Shown in pieces: positions 38,805-48,182 of a stretch of 64,000 nucleotides of DNA. A program made the position numbers and the translations under genes. The notes under the pieces were generated by a model that saw only the letters and a list, made by a program, of their open reading frames with translations, was not told the DNA's origin and searched no databases. Numbering within the stretch: position 1 is the first letter of the stretch; the number at the start of each line of letters is the position of its first letter. Source of the stretch: Roseivirga sp. (lineage in GTDB: Bacteria > Bacteroidota > Bacteroidia > Cytophagales > Cyclobacteriaceae); the NCBI GenBank assembly GCA_029262895.1, contig JAJCYM010000027.1, positions 62,001 to 126,000 on the forward strand. The letters are read 5' to 3'.

Positions 38805-39707
38805 TCAGAAAAATATCTCCTGGGCTAATCGGTAGGTATTGGCATGCCCTTCTACGATATGACTGATCTTTTCGGAGTATCCTCCACCCATTGCAGCTGC
38901 AATGGGCACGTTGTTTTTATGGCATAGATTGAGTACAAGCTGATCTCGTTTTCTGCAGCCATCAATAGTCATCCCTAATCTACCAAGCTTATCCGTAGCC
39001 AACACATCTACCCCTGACTGAAAGAAGACAAACTCAGGCTCAACTTGATCAAACAAGGCCTTCAAATTTGCTTCCAAAACGGAAAGATAGGTCTTGTCAT
39101 CAGTACCGTCTGCCAGCCCAACATCCAGGTCCGATACTTCTTTATGCATTGGATAGTTCTTAGCACCATGCATGCTAAAGGTGAAAACCCTGGAATCATC
39201 ACGAAAGATTTGCGCAGTTCCATTGCCCTGATGAACATCCAAATCAACCACCAAAATCCTCTTCACCAAGTCCATATTCAGCAAGTGGTGTGCCCCCATG
39301 GCAATATCATTGAGCAGGCAAAAACCCTCCCCTCTATTCGTAAACGCATGATGAGTGCCGCCAGCAGTGTTCATAGCAATGCCGTATTTCAATGCATAGG
39401 TCGCCACCTCAACAGTGCCCTGCATAATTGTGACTTCACGGTTTACTAGTTCTGGAGAAAGCGGAAAACCCGTCTTGCGTTCTTCCGCCCTGCTCAGGTT
39501 CTGGTTTTTCAACTTATACCAATACTCCTGATCATGTGTTTTGAGAATTTGTTCTTCTGTTGCTTGTCCGGGTTCAAAAAGACTTTGCTCTGAAATGGTG
39601 CCTTCATAAATCAGTTGCTGCGGTAGCAAGGTGTACTTTTCCATTGGAAACCTATGGTTCGCAGGCAAGGCATGTGCATAAACTTCGGACCAGGCTATTT
39701 TAAGCAT
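38805..39707 (-). CDS. Histone-deacetylase-like (class IV type) deacetylase
   Basis: A 300-residue zinc-dependent deacetylase-fold protein. Conserved catalytic residues are visible: GGTHHAFTNRGEGFC (about 115-129, the His pair), DLDVHQGNGT (about 154-163, Zn Asp/His), SGVDVLATDKLG (about 240-251, second Zn Asp) and GGGYS near 275. The SEVYAHALPANHRFPMEKY start is typical of the HDAC11/AcuC-like group. It probably removes acyl groups from polyamines, acetyl-CoA synthetase or lysines; the substrate is unknown. It lies 27 bp upstream of the serine hydrolase gene on the same strand. Confidence 0.87.
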   Translation of the reverse strand: MLKIAWSEVYAHALPANHRFPMEKYTLLPQQLIYEGTISEQSLFEPGQATEEQILKTHDQEYWYKLKNQNLSRAEERKTGFPLSPELVNREVTIMQGTVEVATYALKYGIAMNTAGGTHHAFTNRGEGFCLLNDIAMGAHHLLNMDLVKRILVVDLDVHQGNGTAQIFRDDSRVFTFSMHGAKNYPMHKEVSDLDVGLADGTDDKTYLSVLEANLKALFDQVEPEFVFFQSGVDVLATDKLGRLGMTIDGCRKRDQLVLNLCHKNNVPIAAAMGGGYSEKISHIVEGHANTYRLAQEIFF

Positions 39708-39734
39708 TTGACAATTAAAACGCGGCTGGTGAGT

Positions 39735-40877
39735 TTATTTGATTTCTTCGCGAATCATGTTGGCCAGCTCAGGTAAATCTCTCATAATGGACCTGGCCTC
39801 TGGTGTACTAGAATTGACCTGATAGCAAATGGAGAATTTATCTTGCTCAAAGTAAATCATGTTGGTTATATAGCCAGGCATAAAGCCACTGTGTCCGAAG
39901 GTCCGGCCGTTAGCTGGAGTATCCCGAATGTGTACGCCTAAGCCCCATTTACCCCCGAGTCTGCCGGCATCTCTCCCATCAAAAAACTCTTCCAGCAAAG
40001 CGGGGTTGAACATTTTCCCTTCATAGACCAACTTACCCAGTTTGGCGAGGTCATGGCTGTTAATCACGAGTCCACCCCCGGCCCATTCAAATTGAAGGTT
40101 ATATCGACTCTTCCCTTTTTCATCTAGCGCCTTTCCCGGAAAGAAGGGATCATTCTCTCCATTATAGCCCTGAGCCAGGCCTTTATACTTTCTTTTATTT
40201 TGAGGAGAGACATATTTCAGACCGGCCTTCTTTAGCACGCGCTTCTCGACTTCCTTATACAAATCATTTCCCGTGACTTCTTCAATGATCATGCAAAGAA
40301 CAATGTAATTGGTATCAGAGTAGGCGAAGCTCTTTCCAGCTTCAAAAAGAGGCTTCTCATCGAGCACATAACCAACCAATTCTTCCGGAGCCCAAACCTT
40401 ATCTGCATCCTTAGTAATGTCCGTCTGAAAGGCCTCCGCGAATACATACCTGGGAATTCCTGTACTATGTCTCATCAGATTTCTGATAGTCAGGCTTTGC
40501 GCATTGGGTAAACGAGCAAACCATGGTTTGTCCTTAAGGTAGATCGAAATTTTTGTGTCTAAACCGAGTTTGCCTTCTTCAATCAATTGCATCGCTACCA
40601 CCGAATAGAAAACCTTACCCGTGCTTCCTCCAAGCATACGGCTAAGTGGCTTCATTTCTTCCTGGCTTTCCTTGTTAGCCCAACCGGCAGAAACAGCTTC
40701 TGTGCTACCATCGGGTAAGGAATAGGCAAAGGTGACCCCGGCTGCCTGAGCGTTTCCATAAATCTCATTGAGCTTGCTCTGAACCTTCTCTTTAAGTTGT
40801 GATTTATCTATAGACTGAGCATGCAAGCTCAAAGTCGATACTATTAGTATGGCAAGGATTAGTCTTAGTTTGTTCAT
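39735..40877 (-). CDS. Serine hydrolase, class C beta-lactamase/PBP family, exported
   Basis: A 380-residue exported protein (signal MNKLRLILAILIVSTLSLHA). Motifs: SxxK in GGSTGKVF (about 82), YSDTNY near 180 (Y-x-N) and HSGF near 336. It may be a D-Ala-D-Ala carboxypeptidase or an esterase-like enzyme; beta-lactamase function is not established. ATG at 40877 is preferred because the longer frame (to 40904) only adds residues before the signal. It is the second such protein in the window but is not a close copy of 29903. Confidence 0.86.
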   Translation of the reverse strand: MNKLRLILAILIVSTLSLHAQSIDKSQLKEKVQSKLNEIYGNAQAAGVTFAYSLPDGSTEAVSAGWANKESQEEMKPLSRMLGGSTGKVFYSVVAMQLIEEGKLGLDTKISIYLKDKPWFARLPNAQSLTIRNLMRHSTGIPRYVFAEAFQTDITKDADKVWAPEELVGYVLDEKPLFEAGKSFAYSDTNYIVLCMIIEEVTGNDLYKEVEKRVLKKAGLKYVSPQNKRKYKGLAQGYNGENDPFFPGKALDEKGKSRYNLQFEWAGGGLVINSHDLAKLGKLVYEGKMFNPALLEEFFDGRDAGRLGGKWGLGVHIRDTPANGRTFGHSGFMPGYITNMIYFEQDKFSICYQVNSSTPEARSIMRDLPELANMIREEIK

Positions 40878-40937
40878 TGTGCAAAATAAAAAAGGCCTTG
40901 GCATGGCCTCAGGTTGAACTTGCTAAATCAACGGTTT

Positions 40938-41480
40938 TCAATCGTCATCCTCATCCAATTGGAAAGAATAAAGCGTTGGATCTAGCTTTAATTGATCTGT
41001 ATTAAATTCTTCTATAAACTTTTCGATAACTGCTGCGTCAATCTCCTCAACATTAAGTGCTATATCCAGTCCTATCCCAAAGTCAAGTTCTGCATCCACT
41101 TCAAGTTGTTCCCTTACCTTAACTGACTCCTCCTCTTCCAGATCATCCATCACCTCAGCCATAAACAGGCCTATTTCCTCTTCTTCAGCATCCGTGAGTT
41201 TGGCATCTTCTTCATCCATTCCCTTGTAGTGTGGAAACTTCTCTTCCGTTTTTTGCTCTGCCAATTCAAAAATCTGGCTGTTATGCAACATCCTCAGCGT
41301 ATAGATAGCCGCATCATAAATCACCTCTTTATTCTCATGCTGCCCCAGAAAATAGACATTTTGATATTCCTCAGAATTATCCTCAGTCTCAACTGTCACA
41401 TAGTTCCTACCCGATTCCTTCATCTGGCCTTGGAGCTTCTGAATTTCTTCGGCATTAAAGCCCTTATTTGATTTGCTCAT
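40938..41480 (-). CDS. Acidic conserved hypothetical protein
   Basis: A 180-residue soluble protein, strongly acidic, ending LDEDDD. It lacks signal and membrane segments. The N-terminal half holds a mixed helix/strand part (EEYQNVYFLGQHENKEVIYD, about 37-56; LRMLHNSQIFELAEQ near 62). The C-terminal half is Glu/Asp-rich (DAEEEEIGLFMAEVMDDLEE, about 97-117) and may be helical. I do not recognise a family. Its placement upstream of, and on the same strand as, the serine hydrolase and HDAC-like genes could make one transcript, but the 60-bp gap leaves it open. Confidence 0.65.
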   Translation of the reverse strand: MSKSNKGFNAEEIQKLQGQMKESGRNYVTVETEDNSEEYQNVYFLGQHENKEVIYDAAIYTLRMLHNSQIFELAEQKTEEKFPHYKGMDEEDAKLTDAEEEEIGLFMAEVMDDLEEEESVKVREQLEVDAELDFGIGLDIALNVEEIDAAVIEKFIEEFNTDQLKLDPTLYSFQLDEDDD

Positions 41481-41657
41481 ATATTTTACGCTACCCGCTT
41501 CAATTTAATGTTTTGGATTGTACTGATCAACCAATACAATACTTCTGATCTGATTTTTAACTTCGTTTACTCTATTATGAAATGCGTTTGGCACGATATT
41601 CAACTCCCGCATATTTTACCGCATTCAAGTAGTCCTTCTGAGGGGCAATAACGAACA

Positions 41658-42170
41658 TTAGAGATAGCGGTCTTTTAAAATTTGGATATGATGTGCCGCA
41701 TGCCCGGCAATAATACCTGCCAGCCCTTTGGTGGTAACTGGAAAACCGCTGGCTTTACCCACCTGGGAAAGTTGTACTTCGTCAAAGCTCTCCAAAAGTG
41801 CCAGAGTGGCTAAACGCACTGCTTCAAATTCATTGATCAGGCTTTCAAAAGACCTGCTGCCCGTATTAGCCGCATTGGCGTAATCATCTTGATCCATGCC
41901 CGGCAGTTCCTGCTTTTCTCCCCTTGAGATTGCAAAGGCTCTATAAGAAAAAACGCGTTCAGTGTCCGTAATGTGATTCAAAAGTTCAGCTATGCTCCAC
42001 TTGCCTGCTGCATAGCGATGGTCAGATTTTCCCTCAGGCAATGACCTCATCAGGGCAGGTAATTCTTGTGATTGTAGCCTTAAAAATTCAAGCACATCAT
42101 CCTTATCAATTTTGGAAACATAGGTCTCATAAAACGGATTGTATTCGTTCGCTGATGGTATACTGATCAT
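41658..42170 (-). CDS. DinB/YfiT-like putative metal-dependent hydrolase
   Basis: A 170-residue four-helix-bundle protein of the DinB superfamily, without signal peptide. Metal ligands are expected in AAGKWSIAELLNHITDTERV (about 52-71, His at 66) and the C-terminal GHAAHHIQILKDRYL (about 156-170). This pattern (W-s-x-x-x-x-x-x-H-I...H-x-x-H) is that of YfiT-type proteins, bacillithiol transferase-like. The function is unknown here. Paralogous in fold, though not closely related, to 31791-32381. Confidence 0.85.
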   Translation of the reverse strand: MISIPSANEYNPFYETYVSKIDKDDVLEFLRLQSQELPALMRSLPEGKSDHRYAAGKWSIAELLNHITDTERVFSYRAFAISRGEKQELPGMDQDDYANAANTGSRSFESLINEFEAVRLATLALLESFDEVQLSQVGKASGFPVTTKGLAGIIAGHAAHHIQILKDRYL

Positions 42171-42273
42171 GAGATTTATTTTTTATTTAAAGGAAAGCAT
42201 TTCCATATCACTTACAAAGAATTTCCCGTGTCAAAATCCTTGACCAGTAGTGATGATCTGTGGTTTTCTGCCT

Positions 42274-42290
42274 ATCACATATTTATGTGT
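42274..42290. promoter_or_regulatory. Palindrome ACATATTTATGT upstream of the T9SS gene (candidate operator)
   Basis: ATCACATATTTATGTGT has arms CACATA/TATGTG around TT and lies about 78 bp upstream of the 42366 ATG, a good position for a regulator site. It matches 16 of 17 bases of 5357-5373. Operator function is inferred. Confidence 0.45.
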
Positions 42291-42365
42291 AATTAAGAAA
42301 AACACCGTAGCCTTTCGCCCATAAGGCCGTTTTTTATTAGCTATCTATATTTTTCAATCACCACT

Positions 42366-45300
42366 ATGAATAAATCAACGCTTAAAACTCTCATCACAAC
42401 CGCTCTAGTAATTTCAGCAATCATTTTTGTAAGCAATTCTGATTCGGAGACCAATGAATTTGAAACCCTGCAAAAACTCAAAACTACTACTACTGATCAT
42501 GTGGAAGGAGAAAATCCGGGTGCATTTTATGAAGCACTGGCTTTGCTTAAAACAACCAAAGAAGGCAAAACCTACGGGCCTAATTATAAACAGATTGCTC
42601 TTGACGAAACTCAGAAATTCAAGAACATCAGGATTGCTAGAACTCCGGGAATAGAAGGTACTCAGGGTGAACCACTGAATTGGAAGGTGATTGGCCCTGG
42701 AAACGTTAGCGGCCGTACCCGAGCGGTAGTGGTAGATCCGGCAGACCCCTCCGGCAATTCATGGTTTGCAGCAACCATTGGAGGTGGCGTTTGGAAAACA
42801 ACAGACTCAGGCCAAACCTGGGAAAACAAGACCCCGGATATACTTACACTAACCACCACCACACTGGCCATTGCCAACTCCAATCCGGATGTAATTTATG
42901 TCGGCACAGGCATGGGCTATGGTCGGATTGTTGATTTACCTGGCAGTGGTATTTGGAAATCGACAGATGGCGGTGAAAGCTGGAATCAATTGCAAAGCAC
43001 CGCCAATAGCGAACTGTTCAATGCGATCAACAGAATTATTGTTGATCCTAATAATGAGAATATTGTATTGGCCTGTAGCAATGGATTCAGCAGCCATTTG
43101 GGGCCAAAATCAGCCGTCAACGGCACCTATGGTGAAGACAGGAGTTCGGGCATATTCAGGTCCACGGATGGTGGTGCTTCCTGGACGCAGGTTTTTGATC
43201 CGGATTCAGAAATTGGGACAAACACGGATAACAGGGTCCAACAGCTTTTAGCAGATCCCACTGACTTTAACACAATCTACGCTACAGTCAACGAGGTTGG
43301 TATAGTCAAATCAACTGATGCCGGCTTAACATGGACCGTTATCACAGACAGCTTTGCACCATCAGGAAATATTGGCGTTCCGGGAGGAAACGGTTTTGGT
43401 CTGGAAGGAATAAGCATAAGAACTGAAATGGCCATTGCCCCTACTGATCCCGACCGACTTTATGCAGCCGTTGAAAGGCCACAAGGACAAAAACCCGTGT
43501 TCTTTATGTCAACAGATGCGGGAGAGAGTTGGGCAGTCGTTCCGGATACCGGAAGCGACCCAAATTGGTTTCATGAGAATGCAGGAACAGGAAGAAATTC
43601 CGCATGGTTTAACAATACCATCTTAGTAAGTCCCTATGATGAAGATTTAGTCTTCGTGGGTGGAGTTAATCTATATAAAATTAACATAGACCCAGCAAAT
43701 GTAACCAGAACCACACAGCCGATTGCTTGGTGGATACCCAATAATCAGGGTTTACCTGTAATACATGCCGATTATCACTTTATCTCCAGTATACCTGTTG
43801 ATGAAAATGCTGGAACCTTCAAGTTAATAGTAGCTAATGATGGTGGTGTGGGGTTTTCTGAGGACAATGGAGTTAACTGGACACAGCTTACTGGCCTAAT
43901 TACAACTCAGTTTTATGGAATAGACAAAAAGCCTGGGGAAAATGTTTATGTGGGAGGAATGCAGGATAATGGGACTTGGCTATCTCCTAAGGACCCAGCC
44001 ACGCTCTCACAATGGACGGAAGTTGGAGGTGGTGACGGTGTAGAAGTGGCATGGAATGGCAATGACCCTGATCAGATCATCATTGGAAGCCAGGGTGGTA
44101 ATCTGTCAAGATCAACGGATGGTGGAGCCACGTTTGCTGCAATTCCAGCGGCAAGGGCAGGCGTCTCCCCCTTTATCAGTAAAGTAGCAAACAACAAGAC
44201 CGATCCGGAATTGGTATTCACGGTTGGTCTAAATGGTGTAATGCGATCAGATAATTTTGGTGAAACCTGGACACTCACGCCTGTTACGGGTAACTGGTTA
44301 GGGTATAGACCATTTGATAATGTAGAGATCTCCATTGCCGACCCACGCACAGTGTGGATATCTTCAAGGATGGATGTTGAACCTGCATCAGGCGCTAGAG
44401 GAGGCATTCATATTTCAAGGGATGGCGGCTTGAGTTTTGAAGAAATCTCAACCAATTTTCCAGCGAATGTGACCGAAGCTTCAGGAATAGGCACTGACCC
44501 ATTGAATGGAGGCACCGCCTATTTTCTATTTTCGGAACCGGGAGCGCCAAAGGTGCTTAAAACTACAGATTATGGACAGACGTTTACCGATCTCTCAGGA
44601 TTCAGCGATGGTGCAGCCAACAGCGGATTTCCCGATGTTGGTGTCTTCTCGTTGTTAGTAATGCCATATAACACCGACATCCTTTGGGCCGGAACAGAGA
44701 TTGGGTTGTTCATTTCAGAGGACGGTGGGCAAACCTGGTTAGCAGCCGACAACGGTATGCCTAATGTGGCTATTTTCCAGATGTCAATTGTGGACAATCA
44801 GGTTTTAGTAGGTACACATGGCCGTGGCATCTGGACAGTAGAAATTCCTGAACTGGCGGACTATGTCCCTCCTGTTTCAATACTCACTCCCCGCTTTCAG
44901 AACCTGGCAATGTCACCTGAAGGAAATGGTTATCGCGTAGATGTTGAATTGCGGTCAGCCTATGATTCCACTCATCTCCTATTCGATGGCCAATTATTAA
45001 AATTTATCGGTGCCAATTCAGAACCAGGCTTTAATCCGAACTCATTTGAAGCAACTCAGGACAAATCGATCAATGTACAGGTCATAGGTTATAAAGACGG
45101 AAGTCCGTACAAGTCCGGTATTCAAACGTTAAGAATATTTCCTTTTGTTCCGGTTAATGCCTTCTCTTCTGAGCTTGATCTCCCTTCAGATAACAACAGC
45201 TTCGTCAGCACAGGCTTTAGAATCAGACAGGAAGCAGGATTTTCGACCAGTGCCTTACATTCTACCCATCCGTATCCAAACGGTGCTGAGCTCATCGCCA

Positions 45301-45989
45301 TGCTCAAAAACCCGATAATTGTAGCGAATCAGGAGGCTTTCATGTTTTTTGATGAAGTAGTTCTGGTAGAAGAAGGCGTTGTCAATGACTTCACCAATGC
45401 TCAGTTCTTTGATTATGTGATTGTAGAAGGCACCAAGGACGGCCTAACCTGGCTCCCGCTTATTAATGGATACGATTCCCGAGCAAACGGCAATTGGTCA
45501 GCGACCTATCAGGCAGGTATAACTGGAGCCAATTCTACCAGCACTGGAAGCGAGGCAATTTATGCCCAATCTGCGTCCATTGATCTGTTGAGTACTTTCA
45601 CAGCAGGTGATCAGATCTTTATTCGATTCAGGTTACTCTCAGACCCCTTAACCTTTGCCTGGGGCTGGGCCATAGACAATATCCAAATTCAGGAGACCAT
45701 TACGGGATTTCAGGAAGAAGTGGAACAAGGAAATTTGGCCGTTCAATCTTACCCAAACCCGACCAAGGGTGATGTCACTATTCGCTATTTCCTTCCCAAA
45801 CCAGGCCCTGTAAACTTAAACATTGTAGATATTAAAGGGCAACCTGTGCTTAGCGAAGCCTTTGATTTTCAAAATCCAGGTTTTAATGAGTACCACTGGA
45901 ATTCAAGTGAGCAGACTCCAGGCATATACCTGATCAAAATTCAGACACCAAGTGGTACAGTGACCAGTAAGATGATGAAAATTGAATAG
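42366..45989 (+). CDS. Large beta-propeller (VPS10/BNR-type) T9SS type A protein
   Basis: A 1207-residue exported protein. The N-terminal hydrophobic segment (TLKTLITTALVISAIIFVSN) acts as signal. About ten sortilin/BNR-type propeller blades follow, each with S/T-x-D-G/S-G-x-S/T-W, such as TTDSGQTWENKT (about 145), STDGGESW (about 200), STDGGASW (about 265) and STDAGESW (about 385). A 250-residue beta-sandwich region follows (about 850-1105). The last 80 residues (YPNPTKGDVTIRY to SKMMKIE) form a T9SS type A sorting domain. It probably acts on or binds polysaccharides or proteins at the surface. The enzymatic role is not shown by clear catalytic residues. Confidence 0.9.
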   Translation: MNKSTLKTLITTALVISAIIFVSNSDSETNEFETLQKLKTTTTDHVEGENPGAFYEALALLKTTKEGKTYGPNYKQIALDETQKFKNIRIARTPGIEGTQGEPLNWKVIGPGNVSGRTRAVVVDPADPSGNSWFAATIGGGVWKTTDSGQTWENKTPDILTLTTTTLAIANSNPDVIYVGTGMGYGRIVDLPGSGIWKSTDGGESWNQLQSTANSELFNAINRIIVDPNNENIVLACSNGFSSHLGPKSAVNGTYGEDRSSGIFRSTDGGASWTQVFDPDSEIGTNTDNRVQQLLADPTDFNTIYATVNEVGIVKSTDAGLTWTVITDSFAPSGNIGVPGGNGFGLEGISIRTEMAIAPTDPDRLYAAVERPQGQKPVFFMSTDAGESWAVVPDTGSDPNWFHENAGTGRNSAWFNNTILVSPYDEDLVFVGGVNLYKINIDPANVTRTTQPIAWWIPNNQGLPVIHADYHFISSIPVDENAGTFKLIVANDGGVGFSEDNGVNWTQLTGLITTQFYGIDKKPGENVYVGGMQDNGTWLSPKDPATLSQWTEVGGGDGVEVAWNGNDPDQIIIGSQGGNLSRSTDGGATFAAIPAARAGVSPFISKVANNKTDPELVFTVGLNGVMRSDNFGETWTLTPVTGNWLGYRPFDNVEISIADPRTVWISSRMDVEPASGARGGIHISRDGGLSFEEISTNFPANVTEASGIGTDPLNGGTAYFLFSEPGAPKVLKTTDYGQTFTDLSGFSDGAANSGFPDVGVFSLLVMPYNTDILWAGTEIGLFISEDGGQTWLAADNGMPNVAIFQMSIVDNQVLVGTHGRGIWTVEIPELADYVPPVSILTPRFQNLAMSPEGNGYRVDVELRSAYDSTHLLFDGQLLKFIGANSEPGFNPNSFEATQDKSINVQVIGYKDGSPYKSGIQTLRIFPFVPVNAFSSELDLPSDNNSFVSTGFRIRQEAGFSTSALHSTHPYPNGAELIAMLKNPIIVANQEAFMFFDEVVLVEEGVVNDFTNAQFFDYVIVEGTKDGLTWLPLINGYDSRANGNWSATYQAGITGANSTSTGSEAIYAQSASIDLLSTFTAGDQIFIRFRLLSDPLTFAWGWAIDNIQIQETITGFQEEVEQGNLAVQSYPNPTKGDVTIRYFLPKPGPVNLNIVDIKGQPVLSEAFDFQNPGFNEYHWNSSEQTPGIYLIKIQTPSGTVTSKMMKIE

Positions 45990-45995
45990 TGTGGA

Positions 45996-46520
45996 TTAGG
46001 ACTCATCAGAATCCATAAACCATTTACTGTACATGATGTAATTTGGGGGTGTTAGATCAATTACCTTCTTCATCCGTTCATCTACGTCTTTAACCTTTTT
46101 TGCCGGAGTTCCTGCATAAATCACACCTGGTTCTACTATTGTATTGGCCAACACAACGGCTCCTGCTGCAACGATTGATCCCGTTTTAATCACTGCCCTG
46201 TCCATCACAATGGCACCCATACCAATCAGCACATTGTCTTCAATAGTGCTGCCATGCACAATGGCGTTGTGTCCAATACTCACATTGTTGCCCATCGTGG
46301 TTTCAGAATAATTTAAGGTGCCATGGATAACAGCACCATCCTGAATATTGCAATTGTCGCCCATTTTGATAGCACAAACATCACCACGCACCACCGCATT
46401 GAACCAGACACTGCAATTGTCGCCCATGATCACCTCGCCCACCACGGTTGCATTTTCAGAGAGATAACAATCTTTGCCAAAGACAGGATGCATTCCTTTA
46501 ACCGGTTTAATTATGGCCAT
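45996..46520 (-). CDS. Gamma-carbonic-anhydrase family hexapeptide protein
   Basis: A 174-residue left-handed beta-helix protein made of hexapeptide repeats (VVGEVIMGDNCSVWFNAVVR, then CNIQDGAVIHG and NVSIGHNAIVHG). Three metal-binding His are seen: His in VIHG (about 70), GHNA (about 87) and IVHG (about 92). The family includes YrdA/PaaY and Cam-type carbonic anhydrases. Most members are only inferred to hydrate CO2. It converges with the T9SS gene, with 6 bp between stops. Confidence 0.9.
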   Translation of the reverse strand: MAIIKPVKGMHPVFGKDCYLSENATVVGEVIMGDNCSVWFNAVVRGDVCAIKMGDNCNIQDGAVIHGTLNYSETTMGNNVSIGHNAIVHGSTIEDNVLIGMGAIVMDRAVIKTGSIVAAGAVVLANTIVEPGVIYAGTPAKKVKDVDERMKKVIDLTPPNYIMYSKWFMDSDES

Positions 46521-46825
46521 AATTCGAAATTATATATACTTAAACTTAGCATGCTCCTCGACTGATTAACCCCGCTCTGATTCAAAATCAAATCTCTCCT
46601 TTCGGTTGTTTTGGGATTATGTCCGAAGAGCAATGACAACTTAATTATTCTAAAATGAAACTTATCAAATTGACTTTAATTTATTCTCCTGAGTATAATC
46701 CCTTGGGCTAATTCAGGAGACTTTCCTGAAGAATACTATGAGTGCTGCAATTTCAGATGCAAGAATAAATTGACCTGTTTTTTTATACCTTTCACCCGCT
46801 ATCTTTGCCGCATGTTAAATAGCCT
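46521..46825. other. Divergent intergenic region (305 bp)
   Basis: No gene I trust. A short frame MKLIKLTLIYSPEYNPLG starts near 46655 and ends after 18 codons, and an adjacent frame reads ANSGDFPEEYYECCNF without a start. Both look fortuitous. A TAnnTTTG core (TATCTTTG) at 46800-46807 should drive the PabB-like gene. Confidence 0.5.
46800..46807 (+). promoter_or_regulatory. Candidate promoter core (TATCTTTG) of the pabB-like gene
   Basis: An exact TAnnTTTG core, 18 bp upstream of the ATG at 46826. No clear TTTG at the expected -33 position was found. Confidence 0.4.
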
Positions 46826-48094
46826 ATGAGGACAAAGGCAACATTTCAAATCCAGGATCAAATGACCTTCATCAGGAAGGCACTTTGCTTTGCGGATCAA
46901 TTCAGTCACTGTGCCTTTTATCAAGGCAATGGCATTGCCTATCCCCATGATTCCTTTCCCACATTGCTTGCTATCGGAGCAGAGGAACTCTTCGATGTTG
47001 ATAAGGATTCATTTTCAGAGCTGGCACAATTCCACCAGGGAGAATGGCTTTTTGGATACCTTGGCTATGATCTCAAAAATCAGATTGAAGACCTTGAAAG
47101 CAGTCATGCCAATCATACACAGTTCAAGAATATCTCTTTCTTCAAGCCCCAAATTCTAATTGAATTCAACGAAAATACGCTTGAAATCGAAGCAGAGGTG
47201 CCTCAGCAGGTTTTTGAAGCTATTCAACTGACCCAAATTGACACAACCCAATCAACTCACCTTGGTCCAATTCAGGCTAAGATCAACAGAAATCAGTATG
47301 TAGATACTGTCCAAAACCTCAGGAAGCATATTGAAGAAGGAGACATCTATGAAATCAATTTCTGCCAGGAGTTTTATGGAGAAATCCATTCTCTCAAACC
47401 GCTCGACTTGTATTGGGCATTGAACGAAAAGTCTCCGACACCCTTTTCTACATTTCAAAAATTTGATGATCAATATCTACTCTGTGCCTCGCCTGAACGC
47501 TTTCTTAAAAAGCAAGGCCAGCAGCTCATCTCCCAACCCATCAAAGGGACTATCAGGCGCGGGACTAACCCCGAAGAAGATGCCCAATTGCAATACCAAT
47601 TACGGCATGATGAAAAAGAGCTGGCAGAAAATATGATGATTGTGGATTTGGTGAGGAATGATCTGGCCAAATCATCTCAAATCGGAAGTGTTCAGGTAGA
47701 AGAAATGTTCGGCATTTACGCCTTTCAACAAGTACATCAGATGATTTCAACCATCACGTCTCAAGTGAAACCGGATTTATGCTTTTCAGAAGTGTTGAAA
47801 AATGCCTTTCCAATGGGCAGCATGACGGGAGCACCCAAGGTAAAAGTGATGGAGCTAATAGAGCAATACGAAATGTCAAAAAGGGGAATCTTCTCCGGGG
47901 CCGCAGGCTACATTACGCCAGAGGGTAACTTTGACTTCAATGTTATAATTCGGAGCCTGTTTTTAAACATGAAAGACAACCTCTACTCCTTCCAAGTAGG
48001 TGGTGCCATCACTTATGATTCCGTACCTGAAAAGGAATATGAGGAGTGTCTGCTAAAGGCCAGTGCTATCAGATCAATACTAGGCAGTGAATAG
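46826..48094 (+). CDS. pabB: Aminodeoxychorismate synthase component I-like (PabB)
   Basis: A 422-residue chorismate-utilising enzyme. It combines chorismate with ammonia to give 4-amino-4-deoxychorismate for folate, or possibly anthranilate. Catalytic core: a PIKGTIRRG stretch near 238 (family Lys), DLVRNDLAK near 275 (acidic metal ligand), MISTITSQVKP near 304 and the C-terminal AFPMGSMTGAPKVKVMELI (about 328-346), then GIFSGAAGYI near 359. The N-terminal domain is reduced. The KxTxRR pattern and small size suit Bacteroidota PabB more than TrpE. The matching amidotransferase (PabA) is not in the window. The symbol is by similarity of pattern. Confidence 0.85.
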   Translation: MRTKATFQIQDQMTFIRKALCFADQFSHCAFYQGNGIAYPHDSFPTLLAIGAEELFDVDKDSFSELAQFHQGEWLFGYLGYDLKNQIEDLESSHANHTQFKNISFFKPQILIEFNENTLEIEAEVPQQVFEAIQLTQIDTTQSTHLGPIQAKINRNQYVDTVQNLRKHIEEGDIYEINFCQEFYGEIHSLKPLDLYWALNEKSPTPFSTFQKFDDQYLLCASPERFLKKQGQQLISQPIKGTIRRGTNPEEDAQLQYQLRHDEKELAENMMIVDLVRNDLAKSSQIGSVQVEEMFGIYAFQQVHQMISTITSQVKPDLCFSEVLKNAFPMGSMTGAPKVKVMELIEQYEMSKRGIFSGAAGYITPEGNFDFNVIIRSLFLNMKDNLYSFQVGGAITYDSVPEKEYEECLLKASAIRSILGSE

Positions 48095-48182
48095 ACGGCC
48101 AGATTTGCCAGAACCAATTTAATCTGGTCACTCAGGTAAAAAATCCCTATTTTGTTTCTCAACGTATTAAGAAATTGATTTT

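Noticed and set aside
31791-42170. The two DinB-family proteins as recent duplicates.
   Set aside because: They share only the fold and scattered motifs; one has a signal peptide and the other does not. A recent duplication is not supported.
42310-42335. A hairpin with a T-run (GCCTT/AAGGC then TTTTTT) in the leader of the 42366 gene.
   Set aside because: The stem is only five base pairs with an eight-base loop, too weak to call a terminator or attenuator.
46655-46825. Short frames upstream of the pabB-like gene, one starting MKLIKLTLIYSPEYN.
   Set aside because: The ATG frame ends after 18 codons and the neighbouring one has no start. The region also holds a promoter core, so I treat it as non-coding.
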